Assembly (NCBI GenBank): GCA_003476595.1
Contig: DMTU01000346.1
Span: 4,335 to 10,796 of the forward strand
Length of the DNA: 6,462 bases
Source of the DNA: Acidimicrobiaceae bacterium
GTDB taxonomy: Bacteria > Actinomycetota > Acidimicrobiia > Acidimicrobiales > Salinilacustritrichaceae
Direction of reading: 5' to 3'
Shown: piece after piece, positions 1 through 4,909 of the stretch
Layout of the letters: each line of letters opens with the position of its first letter
Position numbering within the stretch: position 1 is the first letter of the stretch
Notes under the pieces: generated by a model
Database searches by the model: none
The model's input: only the letters and a program-made list of their open reading frames with translations
What the model was told of the DNA's origin: nothing
Made by a program: the position numbers and the translations under genes

Positions 1-276
1 CGCCAGTCGATCGTGGGCGGCGGGTCGATCTATCCCTTCTGCCACAACATCATGCTGAAGGCGCGCGACGAGGGCCTCGGCGGCGTGATGACGACGGCCA
101 TCTGCCGCGAGGAGGCCGCGCTCGCCGAGCTGCTCGGCATCCCCGAGAGCCACGCGGTCGCCTCCCTCATCGCGCTCGGCCACCCCGAGCAGACGGTCAC
201 CAAGCTGCGACGCGACCCGGTCGAGGACTTCGCCGTCGTCGACCGCTTCGACGGCGAGGCCTTCGAGGTCCGATGA
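1..276 (+). CDS. Nitroreductase family protein, C-terminal part (5' end outside window)
   Basis: The visible 91 residues are the C-terminal part of a flavin-dependent nitroreductase-family oxidoreductase; the N-terminal part lies outside the window. The reading frame is open from base 1. Seen: a G-G-G-S-I-Y-P-F stretch at residues 6-13, then A-R-D-E-G-L-G-G-V near residue 25, where the family has its helix and flavin-contacting Gly-rich turn. Next come L-L-G-I-P-E and A-L-G-H-P, the usual 'LGIPxxH...xLGHP' end of the fold, and a K-L-R-R-x-P-V-E-D-F tail typical of actinobacterial members. Family members use FMN and NAD(P)H in the cytoplasm to reduce nitro groups, quinones or related substrates; the true substrate cannot be told here. 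The stop codon overlaps the start of the next small ORF (ATGA). The family call is firm; the function is general. Confidence 0.85.
   Translation, partial: RQSIVGGGSIYPFCHNIMLKARDEGLGGVMTTAICREEAALAELLGIPESHAVASLIALGHPEQTVTKLRRDPVEDFAVVDRFDGEAFEVR
265..268 (+). promoter_or_regulatory. Shine-Dalgarno-like GAGG before the small acidic ORF
   Basis: GAGG lies four bases before the ATG at 273, inside the last codons of the nitroreductase gene. Together with the ATGA stop/start overlap it supports translation of the downstream small ORF by coupling. Confidence 0.4.
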
Positions 277-485
277 AGGCCGGCGAGGAGCCCGAGCCCG
301 TCACCGAGGGCGGCGACCCCGCGTGCTGGGCCCACCTCTTCGACGACGACCCGCGTTCCGCAGCCGCTGCCGGCGCGTCAGCGGACGACGACGATGTGGA
401 GGGCGACGGGACCGTGGGCGCCGAGGGTGAGGCGCTGCTCGATGTCGCCCGTGCGCGACGGGCCGGTGATCAGGACCCGGCCTGA
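273..485 (+). CDS. Small acidic hypothetical protein, overlaps lutC tail-to-tail
   Basis: This predicted 70-residue protein is not recognised as a named family. Its ATG overlaps the nitroreductase stop (ATGA) and is preceded by GAGG at a spacing of four. The first 27 codons all end in G or C and have low GC at position two, the coding signature of this genome, so at least the first third looks genuinely translated. Residues 14-24 read G-D-P-A-C-W-A-H-L-F-D, followed by two acidic runs (D-D-D near 25 and D-D-D-D near 38). There is no signal peptide or membrane segment. From base 378 it runs antisense to the end of lutC, and its codon positions there could be a shadow of lutC. Either the protein is real and the two genes overlap by 108 bp, or only the first part is meaningful. 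Confidence 0.45.
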   Translation: MKAGEEPEPVTEGGDPACWAHLFDDDPRSAAAAGASADDDDVEGDGTVGAEGEALLDVARARRAGDQDPA

Positions 486-1049
486 CGGCATCGGGCGCTG
501 CTGGCCGCGCAGCACGTCGGCGTGGCTGGCGACCAGGCGGGTCATCGGCAGGACGCAGAGGTGGAGCTTCGCGAGCAGGCTCACGGCGCGGCTGCCGGCA
601 GACGCCGAGTCGACGACCACGCTCCCCGTGGCGGCGATGCCGTGGGTCGCCGAGGTGATCGCCAGGTCGGCCGCGGCTGCCACCTCCCGGTCGTAGGGGG
701 CGACCGACACGCCCGCCGCCGCCAGCGCGCCGCCGAGGGCCACGGCCTCCGGCTCGCGGCTGGTCACCGCCGTGCGCACGTCGTGGTCACCCACGAAGCG
801 GAGCAGCAGCTCGGCCGGGACCTCGTCGTCGACGACGTCGACCGTCGCCTCGGCGGCGCGGGCAGCCGCCACGAACACCGGGAGCAGGGCGAAGGGATCG
901 TCGTGGTCGACGCCGTCGAGGGTGCGGTACGCCAGCTCGGGCACCACGTCCGGTGCCGGCGGCGGCGGGTGGGGTCCGCCCCCGGGCGGACGGCCCTGGC
1001 GGGAGCGGATGCGGTCGAGGAAGGCGGCGCGGTCGCCGTGCTCAGACAT
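378..1049 (-). CDS. lutC: Lactate utilization protein LutC (LUD domain)
   Basis: LutC is one of three cytoplasmic subunits needed with LutA and LutB for L-lactate oxidation to pyruvate; its own catalytic role is not well defined. The 223-residue length is close to the roughly 230-240 usual for LutC/YkgG. After a proline- and glycine-rich linker (residues 19-37) comes an LUD (DUF162) domain. It includes A-D-L-A-I-T-S-A-T-H-G-I-A-A-T-G-S at 127-143, L-H-L-C-V-L-P at 162-168, and the C-terminal signature G-P-S-R-T-G-D-I-E at 196-204 followed by G-A-H-G-P. The ATG lies inside the end of lutB (8-bp overlap, ATGTCTGA), which argues for translational coupling and for this start rather than longer readings. 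A weak GGGA sits eight bases upstream. It is the last gene of the operon, and its end overlaps an opposing small ORF. Confidence 0.93.
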   Translation of the reverse strand: MSEHGDRAAFLDRIRSRQGRPPGGGPHPPPPAPDVVPELAYRTLDGVDHDDPFALLPVFVAAARAAEATVDVVDDEVPAELLLRFVGDHDVRTAVTSREPEAVALGGALAAAGVSVAPYDREVAAAADLAITSATHGIAATGSVVVDSASAGSRAVSLLAKLHLCVLPMTRLVASHADVLRGQQRPMPSGRVLITGPSRTGDIEQRLTLGAHGPVALHIVVVR

Positions 1050-2469
1050 CGCCGGCGTCCCAGCGCTGGCGGAACGTGCGGGCCGGCAGGTCGGGCAGGT
1101 CGCGTCCGTCGGTCCAGCGGCTCCCGCCGGGGAGGCGGCCGAGCAGCGGCGCCAGCCGTCGGGCCTTCGTCGCCACCGTGGCCGACGCCCCGTACGCGCC
1201 GGGCCGGGACCACGCCGCGGCCCAGGCCCGCCACATCGATCGCTCGGCGAGACCGGCGTGCTCGGCGTTGCGGCGACGGAGGCCGAGCAGGAGGTCCTGC
1301 AACGGGATCTCGACCGGGCACGCCTCCATGCAGGCGCCGCAGAGCGTCGACGCGTTGGCGAGCTCGCCGGCGTGGTGGTCCTCGCCCGGACCGTGACCGG
1401 TCTGCTGCGAGGCCAGCAGCGGGGTGAGCACCGCGCCCATCGGACCGGGGTACACCCAGCCGTACGCGTGCCCACCGGTCTGGTGGTACACGGGGCACAC
1501 GTTCAGGCACGACCCGCAGCGGATGCAGTTCAGCATCTCGGCGAACTCGGTCCCGGCGATGTCGGAGCGGCCGTTGTCGAGGATGACGAGGTGGAACTCA
1601 TCGGGTCCGTCGGCCTCGTCCTCGCCCCGGGGCCCGCTCAGCACGGTGGTGTAGGAGGACAGCGTCTGGCCGGTGCCGAACTTGGCGAGCAGGCCGAGGA
1701 CCAGATCGGCCTGGTCCCACGTGCGGGCGATGCGCTCGGCACCCATCACCGCGATGTGCACCCGGGGCATGGAGGTGACCATCCGTGCGTTGCCCTCGTT
1801 GGTGACCAGCACGATGCTGCCGGTCTCGGCCACGCCGAGGTTGGCGCCGGTGATGCCGAGGTCGGCCTCGAGGAAGCGCCGTCGCAGCTCGCGCCGGGCG
1901 AACGCGACCAGCTCGGTGGGCTCCGTGACCCGCTCGGTCATGCCGGCCTTGGCCTCGAAGGTGTCGGCGACCTGGTCGCGGTTCTTGTGCATGGCCGGGG
2001 CGATGATGTGGCTGGGGTGCTCCTCGGCGAGCTGGATGATCCACTCCCCCAGGTCGGTCTCCACCGTGTCGCACCCGACCGCGGCCAGCGCCTCGTTGAG
2101 CCCGGTCTCCTCGGTGGCCATCGACTTGGACTTCACGACCGTGCGGGCACCGATGCGCTGAGCGACGGACGCGATGTAGTCGTTGGCGTCGGCCCCGGTG
2201 GGCGCCCAGCAGACGTGGCCGCCGTTGGCCTGCACGTTGTCGGCCAGCAGCTCCAGGGTCGCGGCCCAGTCGGCGAGGATGTCGCCGCGCACGCCGCGGG
2301 CCGCCGAGCGCAGCGCGTCGGGGTCGTGCAACCGGGCCAGCGCCGAGGTGCGCTTGGTGCGGAACCGGTCGGTGGCGGCCCCGACGTTGGCGCGCAGGAC
2401 CGGATCGCCCACCGCGGTCGCGGAGCGCTCGCGGAGCGTGGAGCTGCGCAATGGCCACTCGTTGCTCAT
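1042..2469 (-). CDS. lutB: Lactate utilization iron-sulfur protein LutB
   Basis: LutB is the iron-sulfur subunit of the LutABC L-lactate oxidation system, presumed to carry electrons from lactate oxidation. The 475-residue length fits the family. Residues about 60-300 form an LUD (DUF162) domain with T-G-A-N-L-G-V-A-E-T-G-S-I and a V-V-K-S-K-S-M-A-T-E-E stretch. A ferredoxin-like part follows: C315-x2-C318-x2-C321-x3-C325-P is a complete [4Fe-4S] motif, and C377-x2-C380-x3-C384-P, preceded by Leu, is the second, shorter set usual in LutB. The C-terminal tail ends with a W-x-x-G-R-D-L-P-D-L-P segment. The start ATG overlaps the lutA stop by four bases (ATGA), with AGGGG nine bases upstream. 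The order lutA-lutB-lutC is the standard one. No residues appear to be missing. Confidence 0.95.
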   Translation of the reverse strand: MSNEWPLRSSTLRERSATAVGDPVLRANVGAATDRFRTKRTSALARLHDPDALRSAARGVRGDILADWAATLELLADNVQANGGHVCWAPTGADANDYIASVAQRIGARTVVKSKSMATEETGLNEALAAVGCDTVETDLGEWIIQLAEEHPSHIIAPAMHKNRDQVADTFEAKAGMTERVTEPTELVAFARRELRRRFLEADLGITGANLGVAETGSIVLVTNEGNARMVTSMPRVHIAVMGAERIARTWDQADLVLGLLAKFGTGQTLSSYTTVLSGPRGEDEADGPDEFHLVILDNGRSDIAGTEFAEMLNCIRCGSCLNVCPVYHQTGGHAYGWVYPGPMGAVLTPLLASQQTGHGPGEDHHAGELANASTLCGACMEACPVEIPLQDLLLGLRRRNAEHAGLAERSMWRAWAAAWSRPGAYGASATVATKARRLAPLLGRLPGGSRWTDGRDLPDLPARTFRQRWDAGDV

Positions 2470-3269
2470 GCGTCCGCGCCCCTGTCGTCGGGCAGCGCCC
2501 GCTCCAGCACCTGGGCGATGTGCTCGGTGCGCACCTGCATGCCGCGAGCGCCGGCACGGGTGCGCAGCTGCATCAGGCAGGAGGCGTCGGCGCCGACGAT
2601 GACCTCCGTGCCCTCGGGCAGGACGTCGAGCTTCTCATCGGCCATCGCCACCGAGGCCTCGGGCAGCTTCACGCTGAAGGTGCCCCCGAAGCCGCAGCAC
2701 TGGTCGGCAGCGGCCCACTCGGCGACGACGCAGCCGTCGACCCGCGCGAGGAGGGCCTCGGGCTGCTCAGCGACGTGCAGCTCCCGCAGCATGTGGCAGG
2801 ACCGGTGGTACACCGCTGCGCACGGTTCCACCGACCCGAGGCCGAGGCGTTCGTCGGGCAGCGCGTCGAGCAGCTCGGTGAGCTCCCACACCCGCTCGCC
2901 CAGGGCCCGGGCCCGGTCCGACGCGGCCTCGTCGCCGGCCAGGGAGAACAGCTGGGGCCAGTAGACGCGGATCATCGTGGCGCAGGACCCGGCCGGGACC
3001 ACGACGGCTTCGGCGCCGTCGGCCACCGCCCGCTCCAGCGCGTCGAGGCTCGTGCCGGCGACCTTCGCAGCGTCGGCCGTGAACCCCGAGTTCCACGCCG
3101 GCTGCCCGCAGCACGTCTGGCCCTCCGGCACGTCAACGTCGCAGCCCGCGGCCCGCAGGACCCGCACGGCGGCGACCGGCACGTCGGGCTCCACCAGCTC
3201 GCCGACGCAGGTGACGAAGAGCGCCACGCGCTCGACGCCGTCGGGACGGCGGTCGGGTGCGTCGCTCAC
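2466..3269 (-). CDS. lutA: Lactate utilization protein LutA (two CCG domains)
   Basis: LutA belongs to the (Fe-S)-binding family with two cysteine-rich CCG domains, related to GlpC and to the heterodisulfide reductase subunit HdrB. With LutB and LutC it oxidises L-lactate to pyruvate in the cytoplasm. The 267 residues include F-V-T-C (Cys21), the first motif C53-C54-G-Q-P-A-W-N-S-G, G-S-C-A-T-M at 95-99, S-C-H at 157-159, the second motif C191-C192-G-F-G-G, and a final S-C-L-M-Q-L at 230-235, the usual CCG ligand pattern. The chosen start is GTG, since no in-frame ATG precedes the conserved V-A-L-F-V-T-C. It lacks a well-spaced ribosome site of its own; the best one serves a four-codon upstream ORF that ends on this GTG. 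It is the first gene of the lut operon, behind a 34-bp inverted repeat. Confidence 0.94.
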   Translation of the reverse strand: MSDAPDRRPDGVERVALFVTCVGELVEPDVPVAAVRVLRAAGCDVDVPEGQTCCGQPAWNSGFTADAAKVAGTSLDALERAVADGAEAVVVPAGSCATMIRVYWPQLFSLAGDEAASDRARALGERVWELTELLDALPDERLGLGSVEPCAAVYHRSCHMLRELHVAEQPEALLARVDGCVVAEWAAADQCCGFGGTFSVKLPEASVAMADEKLDVLPEGTEVIVGADASCLMQLRTRAGARGMQVRTEHIAQVLERALPDDRGADA

Positions 3270-3280
3270 CCGTCCATCAT
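3266..3280 (-). other. Four-codon upstream mini-ORF (M-M-D-G) ending on the lutA start
   Basis: On the minus strand, ATG ATG GAC GGG TGA runs from 3280 to 3266. Its TGA shares bases with the lutA GTG (GTGA at 3269-3266). GGAG at 3289-3286 is five bases before the first ATG, an ideal spacing, but 16 bases before the lutA GTG. This suggests that ribosomes may initiate here, terminate after four codons and reinitiate on lutA. It could also be chance, with GTG read directly. Whether the mini-ORF is translated is inference. Confidence 0.35.
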
Positions 3281-3285
3281 GACAA

Positions 3286-3289
3286 CTCC
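3286..3289 (-). promoter_or_regulatory. Shine-Dalgarno-like GGAG upstream of lutA
   Basis: Minus-strand GGAG lies five bases before ATG 3280 and 16 bases before GTG 3269. It is the only good ribosome-site match in the lutA leader, and its spacing favours the mini-ORF over lutA itself. Confidence 0.4.
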
Positions 3290-3312
3290 GGACGAGACCA
3301 CCCGGTTCTCGA

Positions 3313-3346
3313 CGCGCCGATCGACGTGGACACGTCGATCGGCGCG
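3313..3346. repeat. Perfect 34-bp inverted repeat between the 166-residue gene and lutA
   Basis: Two arms of 16 bases (CGCGCCGATCGACGTG and its exact complement) flank a two-base centre, GA. The repeat lies between the end of the minus-strand hypothetical gene (3377) and the lutA start (3269), 44 bases upstream of lutA. As RNA it would form a very stable hairpin, closing on a small loop after opening one pair. It has no T-rich tail on either strand, so it could be an actinobacterial-style terminator without U-tract for the upstream gene. Alternatively it could be an operator for a dimeric regulator of lutABC. The symmetry is seen directly; the role is inferred. Confidence 0.75.
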
Positions 3347-3376
3347 AAGGGAACGGGAAGGCGGCGGCTCGGTCGG

Positions 3377-3877
3377 TCAGGTACGGCCTTCGGCCCGCCG
3401 GCGGGCCTTGTGCACGAACGCCTTGGCTGCACCCCAGGTGAGACCGATCTCGTGCAGGTCGGGGTGGATGTCGGACCAGGTGGCGGGCATGAGGTCGTAG
3501 GAGTCACCCGGGAACGAGCGCTGTGCGAAGTCGTCCCGCGCCACGCTCGGCACGCCGATCCGGGCCAGGGCGTCGTGGGCGTGGCGCGTGGCGTGGCGCA
3601 GCAGCTCGAGCGGGTTGGCGGTCTGGTCGTCGATGTCTGCCTCGAGCAGCCGGCGCATCCGGGGCACGACCTCGGCGCGGGCGTCCTCGGCGGCGACCAC
3701 CGCCTCCGCGGCCACCTCTGCGCTCACGTGGCCGCTCCACTCCCGCACGCGGGCGAGCACGAGCCCCTCGATCCAGCCCGGCACGGCCTCCTCGACCCGG
3801 TCGGCGAGCGCGGCGGCGATGGCGGCGAGGCGCTCCTCGTCGGCGGCGGCCACGGGCGGGTTGGCATCGGAGGCCAT
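3377..3877 (-). CDS. Conserved hypothetical protein, 166 residues
   Basis: The function is unknown. The protein resembles a conserved actinobacterial hypothetical family that I recall without a name. It is mostly alpha-helical, with an Ala/Glu/Arg-rich first half. A central L-L-E-A-D-I-D-D-Q-T-A-N-P-L-E-L-L-R segment (about 77-94) and H-A-x-R-x-A lead into a conserved-looking C-terminal part. That part has D-D-F-A-Q-R-S-F-P-G-D-S-Y-D-L near 115-129, P-A-T-W-S-D-I-H-P-D-L-H-E at 131-143 and W-G-A-A-K-A at 148-153. There are no cysteines, signal peptide or membrane helix. ATG 3877 is the only good start before residue 75. It directly abuts the GTG of the divergent DUF427 gene, so any promoter must lie inside that gene. 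It lies upstream of lutA on the same strand, separated by 107 bases and the hairpin. Confidence 0.8.
   Translation of the reverse strand: MASDANPPVAAADEERLAAIAAALADRVEEAVPGWIEGLVLARVREWSGHVSAEVAAEAVVAAEDARAEVVPRMRRLLEADIDDQTANPLELLRHATRHAHDALARIGVPSVARDDFAQRSFPGDSYDLMPATWSDIHPDLHEIGLTWGAAKAFVHKARRRAEGRT
3869..3873 (+). promoter_or_regulatory. Shine-Dalgarno-like GGAGG that favours the GTG 3878 start
   Basis: GGAGG sits four bases before GTG 3878 on the plus strand. It is also codons 2-3 of the divergent gene read on the other strand. The alternative start GTG 3896 has no such site, so this match decides the start chosen for the DUF427 gene. Confidence 0.4.
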
Positions 3878-4390
3878 GTGGGTCAACCTACGGACGTGCA
3901 ACCCGAGCGCGTCGAACCCGGTCCCGGCCAGGAGTCGGTGTGGGACTACCCGCGGCCACCGGCGCTCGACCGCAGCGATCACCACGTCGTGGTCCGCTTC
4001 GGGGGTGAGGTCATCGCCGACACGCGGCGGTCGATCCGCGTGCTGGAGACCAGCCAGCCCCCGGCGTACTACCTGCCCGCCGCCGACGTCCGCACGGACC
4101 TGCTCCGGCCGGACGGCCGGCGCACCTTCTGCGAGTGGAAGGGTCAGGCCAGCTACTGGACCGTCGACACGGGCCGGGCCGTCGCCGAGGCCGCCGTGTG
4201 GTCGTACCCGAACCCGACGCCCCGCTTCGCCGAGCTGGTCGACCACTACGCCTTCTACGCGCAGCAGATGGACGAGTGCACCGTCGACGGCGAGGTCGTC
4301 GACCCCAACGAGGGATCGTTCTACGGCGGGTGGATCACCTCGAAGGTCGTGGGCCCGTTCAAGGGTGCGCCCGGGACGATCCACTGGTGA
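3878..4390 (+). CDS. DUF427 domain-containing protein
   Basis: This is a soluble protein of 170 residues from the DUF427 (PF04248) family, whose biochemical role is unknown. Seen, numbering from GTG 3878: G-P-G-Q-E-S-V-W-D-Y-P-R-P-P at 15-28; the domain core G-G-E-V-I-A-D-T at 42-49; R-V-L-E-T-S-Q-P-P-A-Y-Y-L-P at 54-67; F-C-E-W-K-G at 84-89; a W-S-Y-P-N-P-T-P run; V-D-H-Y-A-F-Y; and the ending F-Y-G-G-W-I-T-S-K-V-V-G-P-F-K-G. These are the family hallmarks and the length is normal for this actinobacterial subtype. GTG 3896 is a possible shorter start, but 3878 has GGAGG four bases upstream. The stop overlaps an ATG of a mini-ORF (TGATG). It is divergent from the 166-residue gene with no gap. 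Confidence 0.9.
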   Translation: MGQPTDVQPERVEPGPGQESVWDYPRPPALDRSDHHVVVRFGGEVIADTRRSIRVLETSQPPAYYLPAADVRTDLLRPDGRRTFCEWKGQASYWTVDTGRAVAEAAVWSYPNPTPRFAELVDHYAFYAQQMDECTVDGEVVDPNEGSFYGGWITSKVVGPFKGAPGTIHW

Positions 4391-4404
4391 TGGAGTCGCC
4401 GTGA
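4390..4404 (+). other. Four-codon mini-ORF (M-E-S-P) linking DUF427 to the next gene
   Basis: ATG GAG TCG CCG TGA begins on the DUF427 stop codon (TGATG at 4388-4392). Its own TGA overlaps GTG 4401 (GTGA), an in-frame alternative start of the following 91-residue gene. The arrangement copies that in front of lutA. It may serve stop-and-reinitiate coupling, or be chance in GC-rich DNA. Confidence 0.3.
4392..4395 (+). promoter_or_regulatory. Shine-Dalgarno-like GGAG before GTG 4401
   Basis: GGAG is five bases before GTG 4401. A second site, GAGG at 4403-4406, is nine bases before ATG 4416. Both starts of the next gene therefore have support, and the true one is undecided. Confidence 0.35.
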
Positions 4405-4415
4405 GGATCCGCGCC

Positions 4416-4691
4416 ATGTCGGTCTTCGAGCACGTCGTCTACCACTCGGCCTGCCTCGATCCGTCCAACCCGACCAAGCCGACGCTCGAGATCGAGGCGG
4501 TGGTCCGGGAGGGTGACGTGGACGACGGCCCCGTCCTGCTGCCGTGGGCGGACTTCGTGTTCATGGTCGGCAAGCCGATCGCCGACCGCTGCTACCGCGA
4601 GTTCGCCGACACCGGCCGGATCGTGGAGCACCTCGGGGTGAAGCACCTCGCGTTCCCGCTCTGGACCGCGGGCGAGATCATCCACTTGTGA
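4416..4691 (+). CDS. Hypothetical protein, 91 residues
   Basis: I do not recognise this protein. It starts M-S-V-F-E-H-V-V-Y-H-S-A-C and is a compact soluble domain of balanced charge. It has two cysteines (13 and 59), three tryptophans or aromatic-rich patches (L-L-P-W-A-D-F-V-F at 41-49, F-P-L-W at 80-83) and several histidines, ending in I-I-H-L. No signal peptide or membrane helix is apparent. Codon use matches the neighbours. It follows the DUF427 gene by 25 bases and is probably co-transcribed. The alternative start GTG 4401 would add V-R-I-R-A. I preferred the ATG because the added residues look non-native, but GTG 4401 has the better ribosome-site spacing. Confidence 0.75.
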   Translation: MSVFEHVVYHSACLDPSNPTKPTLEIEAVVREGDVDDGPVLLPWADFVFMVGKPIADRCYREFADTGRIVEHLGVKHLAFPLWTAGEIIHL

Positions 4692-4732
4692 CGCGCGGAT
4701 GAAGCGAGGGACGACCGGGTAGGTCGACCCCC

Positions 4733-4882
4733 ATGCGAATCATCAGCAAGCTCTTCCGGATGTTCACCAGCGGCGGTGGCCGCACCACTGGTCGGGGCGG
4801 CATGGGCCGCGCCGGCGGGACCGGGACCGCGACGCGGAGCCGTGGCGGCATCGGGTCGATCGTCCGACGCTTCCTGCGCTAG
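4733..4882 (+). CDS. Small Gly/Arg-rich basic protein, 49 residues, no acidic residues
   Basis: This short ORF is not recognised as a known family. It encodes ten arginines and one lysine and no Asp or Glu, so it is very basic. Layout: an amphipathic N-terminal helix M-R-I-I-S-K-L-F-R-M-F (1-11); a flexible Gly/Thr/Arg middle with R-G-G-M-G-R-A-G-G (21-29); and a second amphipathic helix I-G-S-I-V-R-R-F-L-R (40-49). AGG at 4721-4723 lies nine bases before the ATG, a weak site. It follows the 91-residue gene by 41 bases and ends seven bases from the convergent larE stop. By composition it could bind nucleic acid or membranes; both are guesses. Third codon positions are GC-rich apart from a few A/T, and the helix-linker-helix pattern looks designed, which supports a real gene. 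Confidence 0.6.
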   Translation: MRIISKLFRMFTSGGGRTTGRGGMGRAGGTGTATRSRGGIGSIVRRFLR

Positions 4883-4883
4883 C

Positions 4884-4909
4884 GGGACCTCAACCCGGGT
4901 TCAGGTTCC
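4884..4909. terminator. Imperfect palindrome between convergent genes, possible bidirectional terminator
   Basis: The stretch pairs as GGGACCT-C-AAC / loop CCGG / GTT-C-AGGTTCC, with one C/C mismatch and one G-T pair. It includes the self-complementary AACCCGGGTT at 4892-4901. It begins two bases after the stop of the 49-residue gene and spans the larE stop. The position is right for terminating both convergent transcripts, but no T-run follows, so the call is tentative. Confidence 0.35.

Noticed and set aside
1050..1475. Upstream extension of the lutC frame to give a 365-residue protein
   Set aside because: The extension lies inside lutB in another frame, reads as Arg/Pro-rich noise, and the LutC N-terminus fits the ATG at 1049 that overlaps the lutB stop.
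772..2964. A 730-codon open frame on the plus strand across lutC, lutB and lutA
   Set aside because: It is antisense to three firmly identified genes, has low-complexity Arg/Gly/Ala-rich sequence with no recognisable domain, and is what GC-rich coding DNA yields on the opposite strand.
3294..3310. GAGACC...GGTTCTC imperfect repeat as a FadR/LutR-type operator for lutA
   Set aside because: The half-sites are short, contain a bulge, and are arranged ACC-N-GGT rather than the TGGT-N-ACCA order of that family.
4699..4722. Seven-codon ORF (M-K-R-G-T-T-G) before the 49-residue gene
   Set aside because: It has no ribosome site and does not overlap the next start, so there is no reason to think it is used.
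4722..4729. GGTCGACC palindrome upstream of the 49-residue gene
   Set aside because: Eight-base palindromes of this composition are expected by chance in GC-rich DNA, and it does not extend.
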